DNA of 64,000 nt from the NCBI RefSeq assembly GCF_030929505.1, contig NZ_JAVFVV010000007.1, positions 238,392 to 302,391 on the forward strand, read 5' to 3'. Below, in pieces: positions 59,923 to 64,000 of this stretch; the first letter of the stretch is position 1; every line of letters starts with the position of its first letter. Origin of the DNA: Mesorhizobium sp. LHD-90 (GTDB lineage Bacteria; Pseudomonadota; Alphaproteobacteria; Rhizobiales; Rhizobiaceae). The notes under the pieces are model-generated. The model was not told the DNA's origin, did no database searches, and was given only the letters and a program-made list of their open reading frames with translations. Position numbers and translations under genes: made by a program.

Positions 59923-62900
59923 ATGCCCAGCAGGATATTCTTCACCACCCAGGCCGGCGCCACCGACACATTTCTCACCTCCGCCAACGTGGACGGCACG
60001 AACGTGGTCAGCCAGGTCGCGGACGCCACGCCCGGCTCGCCCTGGCAGGAAACGGTGATCGATGCAGCCAACAACCGCTACTACATCCTCCAGCACAGCC
60101 AGAGCGACGACAACGCCGTCCTCTATACCGGCCAGTTGAACAGCAGCGCGGCGCCGACGGTCGCATTTACGTTCGAGACGACAGACCTTGTGCGCGGCCT
60201 GGAGATCGATCCGGTCAATCACCGCCTGTTCATCGGCCGGGTCGATTTCGATGCGTCGCAGACCACCATCAACAACGCGGCCACCGGCCTCCTGCAGATC
60301 GACTACAACCCGGCGACCGGCGCAGTCAGCAACACCAGCAATTTCCTCGTCACGCAGGTGACCGACCCTCTTCCCAGCGGCTTCATCCTGACCACCGACA
60401 TCGCCCGCGACGACGGCGACGGCACCTTGTATTTCGCGCAGGCGACCGTAGGCGCCGGCACCAACATGATCTACCGGGTCGACACCAGCAACAACATAAC
60501 GACCCTGCTCAATCAGTCGCAGTTTCCGACCAACTTCACCAACGGCTTCATCGCCGACGTCGACGTCGACGCCGGCCGCAACCAGGTTTACTTCAGCACG
60601 TTCGCTCAGCCCTTCGGCGCCGGGCCGACCAACAGGCTATGGGTGATTTCCGACACCGCGACAGGCAGCACCAACGCGACCGCGGTGACGCTTGCCGGTA
60701 TGCCCGGCGGCGCGACCTTCATCCCCGGCGACTTCACGATCGATCAGGCGACGCACCAGCTTTACGTCGAGTCGGAGGAAAACCCGGGCGCCGGCAACAG
60801 CGATGACCTGATCTATCGCTTCCAGCTCAGCGCTGATGGATTGACGGCGACGTTTCTCAACGTGATCGACCCCCCGCTCACCACAGCCAATGCCAATATC
60901 GGCGGCATCGAGTTCGTCGGAAACGTCGTGGCCGCGCTCGACCTCGACGCCAACAACTCCGCGGGCATAGGTGGCAGCGGCTACCAGGCGACCTTCACCG
61001 AAGGCGCGGCCGCGGTGGCGATCGCCGACACCGACACGACGATTGCCGACGACGGCGCCACCATCGCCTCCGCCACCGTCACACTCACCAACCACCAGGC
61101 CGGCGATCTCCTGTCAGTGAGCGGCGTGCTGCCCGGCGGCGTCGTCGCCTCGGCCTATGATGCCGGAACCGGTGTGCTCACCCTGACCGGCTCGACGACG
61201 CTCGCCAATTATCAGGCGGCGCTGCAGCAGCTCAGGTTCAGCAATTCCTCCGACGCGCCGAACACGACCGACCGCGGCATCACCGTGACGATCAATGACG
61301 GCGAGGCCAACAGCAACACCGCGACGGCGACCATCCATGTCACCGCGACGAACGATGCGCCGGCCTTGACGGGCGATCTTTCCGCAACCCTGGGCGAGGG
61401 AGGGAGCTACGTCATCACCGCGGCGGACCTTGACTTCATCGATCCGGACGACGCCGCCGCGGGCGTCACTTTTACGGTGTCCAATCAGGTGAACGGCACG
61501 GTGCTGGTCAACGGCGGCGCTGCGACGACGTTCACCGGCGCACAGCTCGCCGGCGGTCTGGTCGGCTTCCTGCATGACGGCTCCGAAGGGGCCGCCGCCT
61601 CCTTCAGCGTATCGGTCGAGGATGGCAATGAGGACGGGTCGGCGCCGGCCGCCTCGACCTTCAACTTCACCGTCAATGCCGTCGACGACGCCGGGGTGGC
61701 GCATGACGACCTTTTTCCTGTGGACGAGGCGACCGGGATCGCCGGGGGCAACGTCTTCTCCGACAACCACGATGGCGCCGACAGCGATCCGGATTCGGCG
61801 CTTGTCGTCGCCAAGGTCAATGGCGTCGGAGCCAACGTCGGCACGCAAGTTACGCTGGCTTCAGGGGCGCTGCTGACGCTGAACGCCGACGGCACCCTCG
61901 TCTACGATCTCAACGGCAAGTTCAACGACCTGCCCGGACCTGCGTCCGGCGCCAGCAACCTGTGGCGCGAGGATACCTTTACCTACACGCTGGCCGACGG
62001 CGATGACGCCAAGGTGTTCGTCAGGGTCTACGGCCTCGACAGCGACGGTGACATTCTGAAAGGTACGGCCGGCGCCGATACGTTCGCAGGCGGCATCGGC
62101 AGCGACACCTATCAGGTCGACAATGTCGGCGACACGGTGACCGAACTGGCCGGCGAGGGAACGGCCGACCGCGTGCTGACGAGTGTGAGCTTCGCGCTCG
62201 GCGCGGGCCAGGAGGTCGAATTCCTGGAAACGGCGGACCCCAGCGGAACCACGGCGCTCATCCTGCGCGGCAACACTTTGGGCCAGACGATCGAGGGCAA
62301 CGACGGCGACAACGTGCTTCACGACGGCGGCACCGGGCCGCTGCCGGATGACGGCGTGCCGGACACGCTGATCGGCCGCGACGGCAACGACACTTACACG
62401 ATCTATGACGGCGCCGCGACCATCGTCGAGGCCGCCGGCGAGGGCGTCGACCGGCTCTGCGCCGGCGTCGACTACGTGCTGGCTTCGGGCGTAAGCGTCG
62501 AACGGCTCAACACCACGTCGCTGTTTGCCACCTATTCGGTCGATCTGACCGGCAACGAGCTGGTGCAGCTCGTGCGCGGCAACAACGGCGCCAACACGCT
62601 GGACGGCGGCGGCGGCAAGGATCTGCTGTTCGGCATGGGCGGGGCCGACGATTTCCGCTTCTCCACGGCGCTCGGGCCCACCAACATCGTCCGCATCGCC
62701 GATTTCGTTGTCGCCGACGACACGATCCAGCTCGACGATGCGATCTTCACGGCGCTGGCGGGGCCGGGCGCCCTTGACCCAAACGCTTTCAAGGACACGG
62801 CTTTCGGTCCGAAGGACGCCGATGACCGCATCATCTACAACTCCGACACCGGAGCGCTTCTCTACGACGCCGACGGCTCCGGCACGGTATTCGGCAATGT

Positions 62901-62961
62901 CCGCTTCGCCACCATCGTCGGATCGCCGCTGCTGACGGCGGCCGATTTCGACGTGGTGTGA
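59923..62961 (+). CDS. Large RTX-type secreted protein with predicted propeller and cadherin-like domains
   Basis: A 1012-residue protein without a Sec signal peptide. Residues about 20-330 hold repeated DAANNRYYILQHSQ- and VNHRLFIGRVDFD-like units of a beta-propeller (NHL/SMP-like). About 335-700 are Ig/cadherin-like domains ending in TNDAPAL and a VCBS-like block (DEATGIAGGNVFSDN). About 705-900 are RTX/calcium blocks (GTAGADTFAGGIGSDTY, LIGRDGNDTY, NTLDGGGGKDLLFGMGGADDF). The acidic, aromatic C-terminus ending in ADFDVV is typical of type I secretion signals. The ATG at 59923 follows GGGAGAT. It is likely an extracellular adhesin or binding protein, exported by a system outside this window. 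Confidence 0.87.
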   Translation: MPSRIFFTTQAGATDTFLTSANVDGTNVVSQVADATPGSPWQETVIDAANNRYYILQHSQSDDNAVLYTGQLNSSAAPTVAFTFETTDLVRGLEIDPVNHRLFIGRVDFDASQTTINNAATGLLQIDYNPATGAVSNTSNFLVTQVTDPLPSGFILTTDIARDDGDGTLYFAQATVGAGTNMIYRVDTSNNITTLLNQSQFPTNFTNGFIADVDVDAGRNQVYFSTFAQPFGAGPTNRLWVISDTATGSTNATAVTLAGMPGGATFIPGDFTIDQATHQLYVESEENPGAGNSDDLIYRFQLSADGLTATFLNVIDPPLTTANANIGGIEFVGNVVAALDLDANNSAGIGGSGYQATFTEGAAAVAIADTDTTIADDGATIASATVTLTNHQAGDLLSVSGVLPGGVVASAYDAGTGVLTLTGSTTLANYQAALQQLRFSNSSDAPNTTDRGITVTINDGEANSNTATATIHVTATNDAPALTGDLSATLGEGGSYVITAADLDFIDPDDAAAGVTFTVSNQVNGTVLVNGGAATTFTGAQLAGGLVGFLHDGSEGAAASFSVSVEDGNEDGSAPAASTFNFTVNAVDDAGVAHDDLFPVDEATGIAGGNVFSDNHDGADSDPDSALVVAKVNGVGANVGTQVTLASGALLTLNADGTLVYDLNGKFNDLPGPASGASNLWREDTFTYTLADGDDAKVFVRVYGLDSDGDILKGTAGADTFAGGIGSDTYQVDNVGDTVTELAGEGTADRVLTSVSFALGAGQEVEFLETADPSGTTALILRGNTLGQTIEGNDGDNVLHDGGTGPLPDDGVPDTLIGRDGNDTYTIYDGAATIVEAAGEGVDRLCAGVDYVLASGVSVERLNTTSLFATYSVDLTGNELVQLVRGNNGANTLDGGGGKDLLFGMGGADDFRFSTALGPTNIVRIADFVVADDTIQLDDAIFTALAGPGALDPNAFKDTAFGPKDADDRIIYNSDTGALLYDADGSGTVFGNVRFATIVGSPLLTAADFDVV

Positions 62962-63261
62962 GGCGGGGCGCCGGGCGCTTGGCGCGCAGGTAGTGAGCCA
63001 AGCAGCAACGAAAAGCCCCCCCGGCGTCGCCGCCGGGTTCTGCAGGCGATCAGCGACGTTTTGCCTGCTTAAGAACCGGTTTCAGGCGGCAACCCGGTGA
63101 TCGCCTGATCGCCTGAAGGCCATGGCGCTTGGCAGCCCGACTGCGGCGATCACCAGCCCCGCCGAAACATCATGACGACGCCAAGGCAGCCGGTAGTCCC
63201 CCATCCCTTGGGCGAATGGCAGCGACTGGAGACCGAGGCTTATCTCCGCGCGCCCGACGGA
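62962..63261 (+). other. 300-base gap holding a terminator and short repeats
   Basis: Apart from the hairpin at 63011-63041 there is a tandem wording GATCGCCTGATCGCCTGAAGG near 63099-63119. No frame has coding character, and nothing resembling a gene was found between the RTX protein and the membrane-fusion protein. Confidence 0.5.
63011..63041 (+). terminator. Rho-independent-type terminator of the RTX gene
   Basis: An A-rich start (AAAA at 63011-63014) leads into a GC hairpin, CCCGGCG (63020-63026), TCGC loop, CGCCGGG (63031-63037), followed by TTCT. It lies 50 bases after the stop at 62961 in the direction of transcription. The T-tract is short, so efficiency is uncertain. Confidence 0.6.
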
Positions 63262-64000
63262 TCAGTGGCCGCCCAGGACAAGTGTCTGTATCGGGAGCAG
63301 AATTGCCTGCAGCCTGAGAATAAGCGCATGAACAAGCCCGACGGCGTCGATCAGGTGCAGGTAGAGCCAACGCCCGGTGCTGATATCCGGAGATGCCAGC
63401 TCGTCGTGGTTGTTCGTATAGGCATTGGCGATGCAGTTGCTTCCCGGCGGGATACCGTCAAGCAAGCCTGGCCAGAGAGGCTCGAGAAAGACGGTGATCG
63501 TTCCGGGACGAGCAAGCTGCGTCACATCCACGAGCTGATCGGTCGTCCGGACCTGACCCGAGGCGATAACGTGCTGAATTTCGGTGACGACCATCGGGAT
63601 GATGGTGAGCGGCTTGGCCGCGCAGGTGGCCTCCGCGATCATGCCCACCTTCATCACCTGCGCTTCGATCTGCAGGAAACCGCCGACCAGTCCGACCCGC
63701 CTGTTCTCGGTGGGGACCAGGACGCCGGCGGACCGGATCATCGGATTGACGACGTCGCCGGGGCGCAATGCGAACTGCTGAACCACGCCGGTGACGCCGG
63801 CACGCACGACCGTCCTGTCCAGTTCCACCTGGGCTTGCGCCAGTGCGGCCTCGGCGCTTGCTTTCTGCGCCGGAAGCAGGCTTGCGATCTGGGTTTGCAG
63901 AACCTCCTTGCTGGCCAATGCCTCCCTGACTGCGCCCTCGCGGCCGTCGGCGAGAACCTTCAGCCGCTCCAGCTCGCGACGGGTGACGACGTCGGCGTTG
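63262..64000 (-). CDS. HlyD/EmrA-family membrane-fusion protein, 5' end beyond window
   Basis: At least 246 codons are in the window and the frame is open to the right edge. A coiled-coil segment (VREALASKEVLQTQIASLLPAQKASAEAALAQAQVE region) is followed by LDRTVVRAGVTGVVQQFALRPGDVV, the lipoyl/beta-barrel hallmark of membrane-fusion subunits. The C-terminus has two hydrophobic segments (LHLIDAVGLVHALILRL and ILLPIQTLVLGG), seen in YibH/YiaV-type MFPs rather than in classical T1SS HlyD. Whether it serves the RTX protein cannot be decided from this window. Confidence 0.85.
   Translation of the reverse strand, partial: NADVVTRRELERLKVLADGREGAVREALASKEVLQTQIASLLPAQKASAEAALAQAQVELDRTVVRAGVTGVVQQFALRPGDVVNPMIRSAGVLVPTENRRVGLVGGFLQIEAQVMKVGMIAEATCAAKPLTIIPMVVTEIQHVIASGQVRTTDQLVDVTQLARPGTITVFLEPLWPGLLDGIPPGSNCIANAYTNNHDELASPDISTGRWLYLHLIDAVGLVHALILRLQAILLPIQTLVLGGH

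Noticed and set aside
63262..64000. Classical type I secretion HlyD for the RTX protein
   Set aside because: The C-terminus has two hydrophobic segments and the sequence is closer to EmrA/YibH-type proteins; the ABC exporter is not in view and the gene is convergent, not cotranscribed.

Overview
The window is a high-GC, densely packed chromosomal (or large-replicon) segment that looks like an alphaproteobacterium of the Hyphomicrobiales (rhizobia group), most like Mesorhizobium or another Phyllobacteriaceae. The basis is the many ABC importers next to catabolic genes, ATGA/GTGA start-stop overlaps, erythritol-type polyol genes and long intergenic palindromes. No rRNA, tRNA, CRISPR array, prophage head or replication genes, or complete insertion sequence was seen. 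Family assignments come from reading motifs, not from database searches.

Layout. 1-3382: the end of an amidase, a Rossmann sugar-nucleotide-type reductase, a two-domain GNAT protein and a small membrane protein. 3652-8239 (minus): a ribose/xylose-type ABC importer (two permeases, binding protein, fused ATPase). 8413-11253: a TetR regulator, a DapA-like aldolase/lyase and an isochorismatase-type hydrolase, linked by two copies of a palindrome. 11445-26444 (plus): a long polyol operon with SorC/EryD-like regulator, Tat-exported binding protein, two permeases, two unequal ATPases, EryA-like kinase, 2-hydroxyacid dehydrogenase, EryB/GlpD-like dehydrogenase, class II aldolase, second FGGY kinase, HAD phosphatase and EryC-like isomerase. 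26467-30459 (minus): GntR regulator, APH-type kinase, an enolase paralogue with changed active-site residues and a second 2-hydroxyacid dehydrogenase.

30699-34103 (minus): remnant of an AraC regulator, acyl-CoA dehydrogenase, SDR and alpha/beta hydrolase. 34283-38912 (plus): a complete Liv-type ABC importer. 38963-45313 (minus): RpiR regulator, isochorismatase-type hydrolase, glutamine-synthetase-like ligase, N-formylglutamate-amidohydrolase-like enzyme and two M20 amidohydrolases. This reads as an amide or N-acyl amino compound degradation operon, probably fed by the Liv importer. 45477-48433: an unrecognised envelope module of three small anchored beta-rich proteins and a polytopic protein. 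48810-50808: a 6-phosphogluconate dehydrogenase and two small conserved-looking proteins.

50923-56431: a LacI-controlled sugar importer whose last gene is a metallo-beta-lactamase-fold hydrolase; a promoter and two CG-centred operators are readable. 56471-59124: a GNAT protein, a small DUF6916-like protein and three tandem phage-tail-collar (microcystin-dependent-protein type) paralogues without other phage genes. 59125-59922 is AT-richer and mostly empty. 59923-62961 encodes a very large RTX-type secreted protein with a predicted propeller, followed by a terminator and a HlyD/EmrA-like membrane-fusion protein that runs off the right edge.

The strongest candidates for something undescribed are the collar triplet with its small partners beside a giant RTX protein, the ery-like pathway that uses an aldolase and a hydroxyacid dehydrogenase, the GntR/kinase/enolase-paralogue operon, and the envelope module at 45477-48433.
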